Positions 1 to 11,378 of a stretch of DNA of 64,000 nt are shown in pieces. Origin of the DNA: Ricinus communis (Eukaryota; Streptophyta; Magnoliopsida; Malpighiales; Euphorbiaceae); contig NC_063264.1 of NCBI RefSeq assembly GCF_019578655.1, positions 7,791,213 to 7,855,212 of the forward strand. Direction: 5' to 3'. Position numbers and translations under genes: made by a program. Each line of letters starts with the position of its first letter. Positions within the stretch are counted from its first letter, which is position 1. The notes beneath the pieces are model-generated. The model searched no databases. It was not told where the DNA came from and saw nothing but the letters and a program-made list of their open reading frames with translations.

Positions 1-1752
1 CAGATACTAATTCCCATAGAATATGGATCAAATTTCTGAACCGATCTTCCACATTTCACAAATCTAATTAATTAATTAATTAACAAAGAAGAGAGAGTCG
101 TGGTGGGTCAATTCAAGGGTGACTATCAAAAACATCAATTAAATAGTGCCCGCTGCTTGAGTTGCTCTGTGTGTTTTCAAAATGGTTGGCTGGCCGGAAA
201 GGGGCCGAGTCACTTCTGATATAGTGGCAACAGAGTGATATATAATATATATATATATATATATATGGGAAAAAAATATATAAAAGTATGGCTATTATTT
301 GACTTCTTCAACCAATTTTGTACAATTAAAATTTAGGGCACTTAAAGTTTGAATCTAATTAATTATCTACTTAATTAATTTGAGGCTTTGAATGGCTCAT
401 AACCTGCAAGATAAAAAAGAGAATGTCTATTTCGACCATCAAATTAGTACCGTACAAGATTAGAGATCGATGAATTAAGATAATAGTTAATGGTTTTATA
501 TTGTAGTTTTTAATTATTTTTTTTTTCTTTTTCTGAATCATATAATTAATCCGTTCTTCTTATTATGATTAAGGAATTTGTTCCGTATTAGTGTAGGAAT
601 TCAAAAAGGTACAACTTATACAATTAACAATAGTAACACGTGATGGATATTATATTATATTAAACAAACAAAAGGATCTGAGAATTCTTTTTTATATAAA
701 AAAATGGAGTTAATATATAATATAACAAAAATAAAAAATTAAACATATTCTTCTGGATGTATATTAAAAATAATAAATATTTTTTTGAAAAGTAATCATA
801 ATTTATCCATGAAAGAAAGATATAAAACTTGAAGAATAAAAAGGAATGATTGTTTCATAATTAAACTGACTTCAAAGAAACATTAAAAACATGGGCTAAA
901 AAGAAATCAAAGAATTATTTATTTATATCGCAATTAAAGTGGGCTTAATGTAAGATAATGAATGTTGTTGCATGCATGCATGCATGGAGGCTGTATAGAG
1001 AGACTATAAAGACTAGGGTTCTTCTTTGTCAAATTAGTGCAACTCATGATCATGTAAATGCAAGTGTTCTCTTTATGATAAGAATACATGACTCTTCTCA
1101 TCATGTTAGCCTTTAATTATATATATGTATACTTGTTTAATTAAGAGGTGAATAGTTACTTTTTCTATGAAATCTAAAAATAACTTATCGTTTATTTGAT
1201 TTGTAAAAATAAAATGGACAAAAAGACAAAAATAATAATTAAGCAATATTAATTAAGATGGTTATTGTTATTATTTTTATATTACTTGGCTTGTAATTTT
1301 GTATTTTCAGTTTTAAATTTTCAAAATATACATTAGCAAGCACCTCCATAACTGCAATTATGTTTAAACTGATGGATTGACCCTTTGTTTGGAAGAAAAA
1401 TAAGGTGAAAACTGAGAAATTAATTCTTTCCATGGAAGAAAAGTAAGGTCAAGACTAAGGAGGGGAAATGGAGTAAAAATTATAACATAAGGAAAATTCT
1501 CAAATTATATCATAAAGGAAATTTCTCTCATTTGAAAAAACTTAACACAAAAAATAGTTTATAATAAGTGAAATTCAAATTTTATCATGTCTTTTTACTT
1601 ATTATGGATATAATTCAATTTATTCTCTATTGAAAGAAACAATAATCTGGAAACCATTTTTTTTCTCTTATTTTCTTTTTTTATTTTTTGTTAAAATTTT
1701 ATATTCAGCTTACCACGTATCATATTTTAAATCAGCACGACAATGGTCTCTT

Positions 1753-1783
<31 letters not shown>

Positions 1784-2544
1784 CAATTTTAGTAAATAAA
1801 TATTAATATATTCTTAAGAATAATAAATAGTTCTTTTTTTATATAGAAATAGTAATATGGATATTGAGTTTTCTCTTTACGAAAGCGGTAAAAAATATGA
1901 AGAGATTAAATATGATATTTAAATAACTGCATTCGTTAAAAGATTTATATGAAATGGAAATGCAGTTTAGTGTGATCAACTGAAACATATTTTAAAAAAA
2001 AATTTAATTTACCGCCTACGATTAATGAATATTAAAATATTATATATATATATATATATTTTATATTTGATATATATTTTTATTTTTTATATCAATATAT
2101 AATATTCAGATTATATAGCATATTTATTACTTTTAATTATGTTTTGAATAATATTGTATTATGTGGTTTGGCTGAAATAAGTTTGCTCATGTGTTCATTA
2201 AGCCTAACAAATTTACTATAATTATTTTTAAGTGGCTTATCAGATTACGTTCTTCATAAAACTATACGGTTCCAAAATCTTACCTAAAATTTCCTGATTA
2301 TAATATTTTCATTAAAACAAATACCGAAATTAAATAATTAATTTTCCAAAAAAGAAAAAGGGAAAAGAATTCGATGATTATAATTTTTTCATTAAAAAAT
2401 ATTGAATTTTAAATCATTAATTTTCCAAAAGAACAAAAAGAGAATATGATTTTAGTCTAAAAATTACCCTTAAAAATAAATATTTAACATTACAGCACCT
2501 ACAAGAAAAGAGGGAAAATTGGGTTTAATTTTGAAAATGACATA
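1..2544. other. AT-rich intergenic/upstream region
   Basis: No coding region is supported here; open frames are short and low-complexity. It holds simple AT repeats at about 240-266, 1752-1779 and 2040-2060, a G-box core (CACGTG) at 637-642 and an RY-type CATGCA array at 971-987. It is the upstream side of the gene starting at 2625, but the cis motifs lie more than 1.6 kb from that start codon, so any link is speculative. Confidence 0.6.
971..987. promoter_or_regulatory. RY-repeat array (CATGCA)
   Basis: Four overlapping GCATGCAT-type units occur in a row. CATGCA(TG) RY elements are known binding sites of plant B3 transcription factors of the ABI3/FUS3/LEC2 class in seed promoters. Here the array is seen directly; its function is inference, because the nearest recognised start codon is about 1.6 kb downstream and whatever lies left of the window is unknown. 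Confidence 0.3.
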
Positions 2545-2624
2545 ATGCACAGAACCAAATTAGCGCGCCAATCAATCCTTAAAAGTTTCCCCTTTCGATT
2601 TCATTCTCCTTCTCTCTCGGAAAA

Positions 2625-5601
2625 ATGGCCGATATCGAACCTCCTTCTTTCTCTCTCGGTCTGGACCTCGAACCCGAACCCGAACTACCCGCTCAGCCGC
2701 AACAGCACTCCGCCATCAGCCCAGGTCCCAGCTCCAGTACCCTCTTGAACGATGATTATGAAGATGATGATGATTTCGGGCTTGAGGTTGTGGATTCGGA
2801 TCCAGAAACCGGGCCCAGTTCGCCTCGGGTATTCAAGCGGCTCCGAAGAGGACCCGCAGTTGAAGAATCAAGAATGGAGAAGAGAGAGCAGGAGAAGGTG
2901 TTTTGTGATAATGGTGATGATGAGATTGAAGAGTTTTCTTCGCAAGAAGATTTTATTAGAGGTTATTAAAAAGTTATCTTTTTAACAATTTTGATATGGG
3001 TTTTTAGGTTTTTAGCTGGCTTTTCTGTGTTTTTTTTTTTTTCTTTTTTGGAAATTCTTTTGTTCTGTGCATATTATGTATGATTAGGGTAAATGTGAGA
3101 AATGGGTTTTATGTAAAAAAAATTGGTGGTGTATGATTTGGTATTTATTCGTGTGAAGTGTACAAAGCTATGTGTTAACTGATGCTTAAAAGGGTTTGGG
3201 ACATTAGAGTATTCTGCTACGGATTTTTATTTTTATTTTTACTTAAGAGTGTCTTATGTTTCTCTTATGTCTTGCAATTTCTTTTGAGAATACTCTTTCA
3301 ATATTTATGTCATAGATGATTTTCTATAGATCCTTAGTGTTCAAGTTATATGCAGTTCATGCTAATCAGGCATCTTGTTGATGCTTAGCTTGATTATTTG
3401 TGCGGAATGTAATTTAGTGAAGAGGATTGTCATATTGCAAATGTCAGCTTATATGGACATGTCTAACCCTTGGATGTTTAAGAATTAGTTTGCAGTAATA
3501 CCAATAACTATATAGAATGGAATATGTGTGATTAAGTTAATATCCTTTGATTGTGCTTTCAAGTGCCTGCCTTGGCATCACATCTTTCTGTCAACTTCAT
3601 CATGACTTATAGAATATATACGCCCAACTAGTTACTATTCTAAATGTCATTTTCAAATATCTAATTTGTTCTTTCAATTGCAGATGCATACCCATCAGCA
3701 GAGTACAATTCTGTATGTAGTAGCTCAAAGATTCCGCTACATGGTTGTGGGGTTTCTTTAACTACTCAATCATCAAAACAGTTGAAGGAGAAGAAAAAGG
3801 AAAGGGCTTCAGATGCTCCATCCTCTTCTTGCTTAGGAACAGGGAACAATGGGTTGATATTTCCGAACTTAACTATCAGCCCTCTCCGAAGGTTTCAGTT
3901 AATTGACTCTGATTCTGAAGAGCCTTCTACGCGTAATGATGTAAGCAGAAAGATCTCAGGAACTGATTTATCCTCAAAGGAGCGCCAGCCTAATTCATGT
4001 GAAAAGAAGAGAAATCCATCAGCAGAGAAGCATCAAAGTGAGGATTTGTGGAAAGATTTCTGTCCAAAGAAAAGTTTTCACGTCCCAACACCTGTTCTGG
4101 ATGAGGTCTGTGAAGAATATTTTCAGTCCCTTCGAGATACGAATTCAGCTAAGAAATTGGGAACTAATCTACCTAAAGATGGTGGTGTGGGCTGTCATCT
4201 GGATGCAAATACCATTGCAGGCTTTGAACAAAGCTGGAATTTAGCTGACCCTCTTCCTCCAGCTTATAATTATTTCTGCCATGATGATTCAAGGATTCAG
4301 TCACTTGTCCGTTCTCGCTTACCTAATTTTTCCCCTCTGTGCATCATTAACAACAGGGAAAATCATCAGCCTAGTGAACCGGTTATTAATTACATGTAAA
4401 TTGCTTTACATTTCATCTACTTCACATGTTTGTCTGTATGTTTAGTGTCAATTACATTATTAATGTGAGCTTGCTGCCATTTCAGGAGCCAATTTAATGG
4501 AGAAGCTTCTAAAAAGGGAGGAACTTGTAGAAACAATAATAAAGATTCAACAAGAGGAAGAAGCAAATCAAAGAAATCAATTGTCAAAGAAGCCTTACCT
4601 GCTTCACAGGTCTGGATAGACCCAAAACGCAGTGCTTCTATTCCAAAGGATGCTGGGAAAAGACGTGTCCATGCAAATGGTCAAGCTGCTGGTCACTGGT
4701 ATACTTCCCCTGAGGGGAGGAAGGTATGTTGAGTTCTCGTGTTGTGAAATACGAACTTTTTTAAACAACTTAGGTTTTTGTAGTAATTGACCAACTGTGG
4801 TTGATTGATTTTGATGCTTTTTATATTTCATTGTCTTGTAAAAGTTCTGAGGATTCAGATACCCTTTGGTCGGTTGGTAAGTACCGCCAATGTTCAAATC
4901 TTAAATCAATAATGAACTTCTCAAACCCTTTATTGAGCTGGCTAGAAATTTAATATAAGAGGAAATGGAGCTATAAGAAAACCATCAGGATTAGTTCTAA
5001 ACTTTTCTGAACCTTTGACCATCTCTGTGCCGTTATGAGAAGAATGTGCTGTGCTTGCTATTCCAATAGCTGTGAGATTAGTAGTACCGAACCTTGCCTT
5101 ACAACTTTTCTTTGGCATAAACTTATAAATGAATGCAAATTAGATTGGGATCCTCGGGACAATTGCACAATTGTATTCCTCTTGCTCTTGTTAACTTTTT
5201 TGATAATCTCCAGTCGTTAGGTTTTGATCCTCTGTATGTGATTTTCTTTCTCAATATTTTGAGCACTTCTATCCCCCTTCATTATGTCTTGAAGCTTTCC
5301 TGATCATATTCCTCAACTATTTGTAGGTTTATGTCTCCAGAAGCGGGCAGGAGTTGACAGGCCAAATGGCCTACAGACATTACAGAAAGGCAAGTTCAGG
5401 AACATCTTCTGTTTGTTTGTTTGTTTGTTTTTTCTTTATTTCCTGTTCTCTCCTCTTTTTGTTTTCTTATTGTTTGCCTTAAAAGATGTTATGCTTGATG
5501 CTATATCCTTGATGTGACTTTTTCTTTCTTGTCCACAGGAGAGTGGTGGGTATAGAAAGTCGAAAAAGAAAACGAATGTCAAGAGGAAGAAGAAAGGCTG
5601 A
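2625..5601 (+). CDS. Conserved plant nuclear-type protein of unknown function
   Basis: Five coding exons: 2625-2961, 3684-4395, 4486-4723, 5327-5389 and 5539-5601. Phases are consistent throughout and give about 470 aa. The N-terminus is acidic (an EDDDD run near residues 45-50) with a basic KRLRRG stretch; the middle is Ser/Lys-rich and low-complexity. The C-terminal ~80 residues look most constrained: a WIDPKR segment, then GKRRVHANGQAAGHWYTSP, then a SGQELTGQMAYRHYRKESG block and a Lys-rich tail ending in stop 5599-5601. The Lys-rich ends suggest nuclear localisation. I do not recognise a named family and assign no function. The fourth intron appears to use a GC donor (AAG/GCAAGT at 5390). 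The start at 2625 was chosen over 2545, which is in another frame and dies at once. It is convergent with the HSP gene at 6704. Confidence 0.75.
5390..5538 (+). other. Probable GC-AG intron
   Basis: Exon 4 ends AAG and is followed by GCAAGT, the typical strong context of GC donors; the acceptor is CCACAG at 5533-5538. Joining there keeps the phase and adds a Lys-rich C-terminus of 20 residues. No GT donor nearby gives a continuous frame. Retention would extend the frame through a low-complexity stretch of Phe, Leu and Cys codons to a stop near 5480, which looks non-coding. Confidence 0.65.
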
Positions 5602-6703
5602 AAGTGGTGGATGCTTTATATTGTACTATACATACGTGCAGCTTTCTTTGTTGCTGCCATATCTGTGCAATTTCTTTCTTTTTCTTTTTTGTGAAAATTG
5701 TAGATTTCAACTTTTTATTGCAGGTCATCTAAATTCGATTTTGTCCCCTTTCCTTATTATTGGTGTTCTTCATCCAGAATAGTTATCTCATTTTTATTTG
5801 GAGTTTGGTGATACTAAAGCAAGAACTTGTCAATTCTATTTAAAACTTCTACACAACATCATTGGCGGGATGCAGCTAAATTTAAGCTTGAAACCATGAG
5901 ATCGTGCTGGAAGCAAAATCCACTAATATCTGCAAATTCCGGTCTTTAATTTTTGAGTGAAAAATTCACTGCTTTGAAGGAATCTCAAGTTTTTTTTTGA
6001 AAGTATAATCATGCCAAGGCTCCTTAATTCAGTGGTTCATAAGCCATAGGCTGAACGAACTCAATTCCAGCCAGAGGGCAATGCCTTGGTGGCTATGGCT
6101 CAGGGTTATACATCTCTACTTCCTGGATTTGGGAGCCTGCTTGCTTGTGACGGGCTTTTCTATTTGTCTAGGTGACATTGCCTCGTCTTCTGCTTTCAGC
6201 TCCCTCATAACTGATAAAAGATACATATATACGCAACCAGCAAATAGAGACAATTAGGGATGCAATTTAACAATGGAAGTGGAATTAGTCGATCAACATG
6301 GAAGATGGAGGGCAAACACATGATTATTTCCAGAGGCAAACTTGAGCATTTACTACATAAACAACACCAAATATGGTTAAACTACATATAAAACAAATAT
6401 GGGAACAGAAATCAAGCAAAACTCAGATCCATTGTTTTGTACATTTGGAAGCATCGAAGCAGACAAGTATACTCTCCTCTATGGGCAATCCATCTTGATG
6501 AGTGCTTCGCAGTCTGCTCCATGTTAATGACATGTTCAGGTTACCGAAGAATAGAGGAAACAAAACCTTCAATACTTTTTGTGTATGGCTGTCAATGTAT
6601 ATTAAAAAATTGTATAATTACGCTGTGTAAAACCGTGTAAGTTACAAGTGTCAATTGAATGGAACTTTTCTGATGAGGCCTTCAAGGCTTCAACACCTTG
6701 ATC
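5602..6703. other. Convergent 3' region between two genes
   Basis: About 1.1 kb between the stop of the unknown-function gene (+) and the stop of the HSP gene (-). It should contain both 3' UTRs and their polyadenylation regions. Open frames at 5543-5782 and 6437-6640 are overlapping or UTR shadows with no recognisable domain. I see no RNA gene. Confidence 0.5.
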
Positions 6704-9700
6704 CTATTGCTGGTCTGGGCTCTTGTCCTCGGAATTTATGGGGGAAGCCTTCTTTTCCAATACGTGCTTGCATATCCTGAAATGCATGGCATATGAAAGT
6801 CACTACACTCACCACTGATCATAATCAGAAATAAATGCCACAAACAGAAATTGTTAGGATCGTTGAATCATGTATATAATGGCCATGGGTTCCTAATCAA
6901 GTGCAATTTATTTTTCAACACAACAGACCCCATCAGTTAAATGTATTAATCCTGGTTAGATGTGTTCTTCCCAGCCCATAGACATCAAGTGTTAAGAATT
7001 TACTACCACCTATTTGATCAGGACCACTAAGTCTTGCAGCACCTATATCTGCAGTTTCCGTATTCTAGAACTGCAATGCGAAAACAAAATCCTGAACTTT
7101 CAAAGCAAATAGAATGTAGAAGAAATTACGAGTTCAAATCCTCTGTCCTGCTCTTTATCTCCTTTGACCATAATACCGGGTTAATATTCTTCGGTAAGGA
7201 ATCTTGTTGTTGGGTTCTCTCTCTGAGCCACTGCTCTGCTTTATTGCACTCATTATTGATCTGAAATTAAAAAAGAAAACACCACAATTTCGTTAATAAA
7301 AGGTTAAACATTACATTTGTAGCTTGTTATTTCAATAACCATACCAACTCCCTATCCTCAGCTGGCAGAGAATTAACAGCCATTCGATAATCCACAATGC
7401 AATTCAACAGATCCCGTTTAGCTTGTGCTCTTGCTTCTTCATCTTTATATCGGTTCTCAATGGGATCCACCAACTGTTTAGAACAGGTGAAAAGAGAAGG
7501 TCAGGCAAGGAGGAAAAAAATGGAATGTTAAAACTGAAAGATTTAGAGAAATAAAATTCACCTTCTTAAGATCCTGCATTTTTGAGGTATAAGCATTCTC
7601 AGTTTCATCGTCACCGTCTTCATAAAGCCACTCTTCTGTCTCCTGTAGGCTCCTGGAAATCCCCTCTCTCTCTTGGTCATTGGCAAAGCTTCGATATGTG
7701 TTGAAAAGCTATTCACATAATGTCATTATTTCTCAAACCAGAATAATGCTGGTAAAAATGAAAAGGAATTGCGAACTTGAAGCTCTCTTACAGTTTGTTT
7801 GGATGGGCTGAGGTGGAAGTTCAGTAAAGAAGGGGAAGGAAGGTTAAGGGAAGTAACTACTTAACCTGTTTGAGATTTAAGGTAAAGGAAGGATAAGAGG
7901 TGTTGAAGTCACAAAAATATATTCCTATAAAAATAAAGAACCTGACAAGAAAGGGTTAAAAAGTCAAATTGCTCTTTTCCAAAGCTTTGAAAACTTTCTT
8001 ACCATTCCTTGCACCACAAATCAGGGAATAAGCAATTTTCACAATTTGAGGGGGTATAGCTTACCCTTCCATAACCTTACTTCCCCTGTTCTGACCTTCT
8101 CTTAAACAAGGGTAGGCGTTTCCCTCATTTATTTACCCTCATTCCCCTTCCTTACGCCTCATCCAAACACACTGTTAAGACCTAGCATGGATATGGGGCA
8201 ACTCTATATTTTAAGCCCATCCTTCATTATTCCAGATTAACATCATTTTTTCTGTGAAAGAAAACCATTTATAGGTAACACAGGCCAATAAGTCAATAGC
8301 AAGCTTATCATGTTGATACATATGTTCTCCAGATATAAGCACAGTGGAATTAAAAAAAGATAAGAACAAGTTAAAAAATATTGCACAGTATAAAGGCATT
8401 TAAATATCTGCTGTAACCTTTTTAGGATGTGGATGTTAAGAAACCATCTACATGTCATCTAGTTGGTGTTAAACAGGTGCAACAGAAGTACAATGGTGTT
8501 GGAAACGGTATGCAATCCAAAAACCCAAATAGATTATCGCTAAGTTAATGAGTAGATCCATAGATATAAAAATAAAGAAATCAAGGTATCTTTGAAAGAT
8601 TCGACCACTGCGTCAGCAATTTGATGTTCTACCTTATTGCGCATCTCATAAACATAGGACTCCAAGGCATTCTTTTGGTCTTTAGCTTGTTCGACAATTC
8701 TGTCCTGCTGAGACAACTGAAGTTCCTTCTCTTTAGCTTCCGAAAGCTCAGCCTCAGTCATTCCACCATATATGTTCTCGCTAACTGGTATCTCAAGCCT
8801 CCGGCTGGATTTATCTTTTATTGAGCCGTTAGCCTGAAGAAAGAAATGGAGCATAAATCAACTTGATGTATGCCAAGGCTTTTGCACTTAGGTAATGGAA
8901 AATCAAAGAGCAGAGAAATTATAAGTTTTTAATATGGTAAGAGATATTAAACCTATTGTTGAACTCTCAACAACAAGCTTGAGTTTAAGCCTTTAGGTTG
9001 AATGTGCATCGGTAATATCACCAAGTGGTCAAGAGTTCGATTCCTAGATGCCCAACTGTAGTATTAGGTAAGAATGTCCTTATCCATGTCATTCTCATGG
9101 AGGCATATTTCATATCTATAAAATTATTCATTTGCACTAAGTTACAGAATAAGAGTTGGGTGGTTCTTCCACAAACATATATCCGTAGAAAAAATAAAAC
9201 CAATAAATAGATAAGGGTTTCATATCACACATCCAAATTGAGATACAAACCACCAAAAGTTGGAACTTTCTGATCCCTTTGACAACAAATATATCACAAT
9301 AAAATCTACATGCAATAGTATAGTTCAAAGGAAACTCACTGAAGCATCTGATGATCTGACATGAAATTTCGCATCATCCTCATCACCATTTGCAGAGTCA
9401 ACGTCCATTTTTTCTATTTCTGAATGGGCACTGGTCCTTCTAACAGGATCATCCATATGGTCTTCCATCAACTGAAGCCATAACAAAATTTAGACCAGAA
9501 AAGATATCCTTCAAAGTGTGATAAAATTAATAGATAGACCAAATTGAAATTCCTCATGTTTACCATTACTGATTCAATAGTGACAATCCCATGAAGGCTC
9601 AAATGAACTTTGATTTTAAGCCTTGCCTTTTCACTGTGTGAGCCTGGGAATGGACCAATCTGCATATACACATCAACTCATGTGATCCAATTACACAAAA

Positions 9701-11315
9701 CAAATGCATTCCTATGAGGACCTTAGCAAAGCATAATATTTATGAATAGCCAGTGTCAAATGTAAAAACATTTATTTGGCCCACAAACATTCATGTGCCT
9801 TACATCATTATATGTTAATTGATCTGTTAAACAAAATAAATCTACATATCTTAGATAAGCAATGCCTTATATTCTACTTAATGGAAAGCCATGCCACATT
9901 AAAGAATTATCTTTACAGTATGCAGCTGCCAACGAATATCCAGCATGGACAGGATTATTGCCTTGCTATCCATTTAAACTTTTCTCATAATACTAATGTT
10001 ATCAGACCATAAACAAATCATCCTCATAAAAGAAAATATTTCACGCTGAATACCCTGTTACCATCTAATAATTTTCAGCTGTGATATTCTCACTCAAGGA
10101 TATGCAGAAATTTAAATGCAATAAATGAAGATGGCATGCAAAATATGTTAAATTACTAATATTTTAAGTGTTTGTTATATCTCCATTATGAAAATCAGTT
10201 ATATGTGCCTGTTACATATTCCATTAGTAAATCATAAAATCAGAGATGACCCACAAAGTAACTAGTCTAGAAGTTCATGATTATGCTCATCAAAATTTCT
10301 AGTCATTACTCATTAATAAGCAGTTCATGTCTATTTTAACATAATACACATAATCTTTCATCTACGCGTGCAGCATATGGGCAGATCTATGTTCCAAGTT
10401 TTTACTGTTAGTAATGATTTTAAAGAGCACATTTTCCTACCATCCAGTCTAATAAATTCAAAGATGGAGTGATATTATCATAATTATGATTTCAAAATAG
10501 ATAGCACATAACTAAGGGGAAACTGCTTAAATGTCACATCCTACCCTATCTGAATAATTGCATATTTCTCAAAATCAGACACAGTATAATAGTCTCTTGC
10601 ACTCATACTCAAGTTCCAATAACCACTAGCTTCCCACACAAAAGTGCAGGACCATTACACAAGGTGGCAAGGCATGACAACTATCAAATTAAAAAATTGG
10701 AAAATATTTTAACTGGAAAAAGAATGCAGATCTAATTTATAATGACTGGAATAGAAGATACTTTCAAAGTGCTGTATGGTGTATTTAAGCCTTCATAAGA
10801 CACCACCTTGTATAGAAACATGAAGAACAATATCAGAATCAATTAATAAGAAAATGATCATCTATGTGTCTTAAAAAAACCATGAGAGGATCTATTCATA
10901 GTAATCAACAGGCAAACCAACCTGCGGCGGAAGAAAAAATATGAGGGGTGAGGAGGGGGGAGAACTTCGGTACACTTACTGTGAAAAAACTAATTTTTGA
11001 AGATACACCAGGGGGTAATTCATTCGGATTAGCATAGAATGCTTCCAAATGAAACAAGCCACTTCGTTGAAATGTCAAAACTTTAATACTTGGAATGGAT
11101 TGGCCTTTTGGAAACAGCACACTATTTGATCCTGTGCCAATTGGACCTTCATCTGATGAGAATCCAATCGAGAAAGGAAAAGAATCTTGAACCTAGACAA
11201 GACATTAACTGCAGTTACTTTCTTGTATGTAAGAATGCAGCAACAGTAAAAGCATGCGTCTCGATGCTAGAGAATGTCCACCTGATTATTGTATTTTTGC
11301 ATTTCTGTAATAGCA

Positions 11316-11378
<63 letters not shown>

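Noticed and set aside
4840..4920. tRNA- or SINE-like segment (GGTTGGTAAGTACC ... GTTCAAATC) in an intron of the first gene
   Set aside because: Weak similarity to pol III boxes only; no cloverleaf, tail or target duplication could be drawn.
8540..8632. HSP70-16 exon 5 extended to an AT-AC (U12-type) donor near 8588
   Set aside because: The frame stays open past 8633, but a normal GT donor at 8632 joins directly in phase to the next exon and restores the family's expected sequence (EMRNK followed by LFNTYR).
11090..11377. Plus-strand frame ending in Val-Cys and Arg-Glu runs
   Set aside because: It is the translation of the (GT)n(GA)n microsatellite plus antisense exon 2 sequence.
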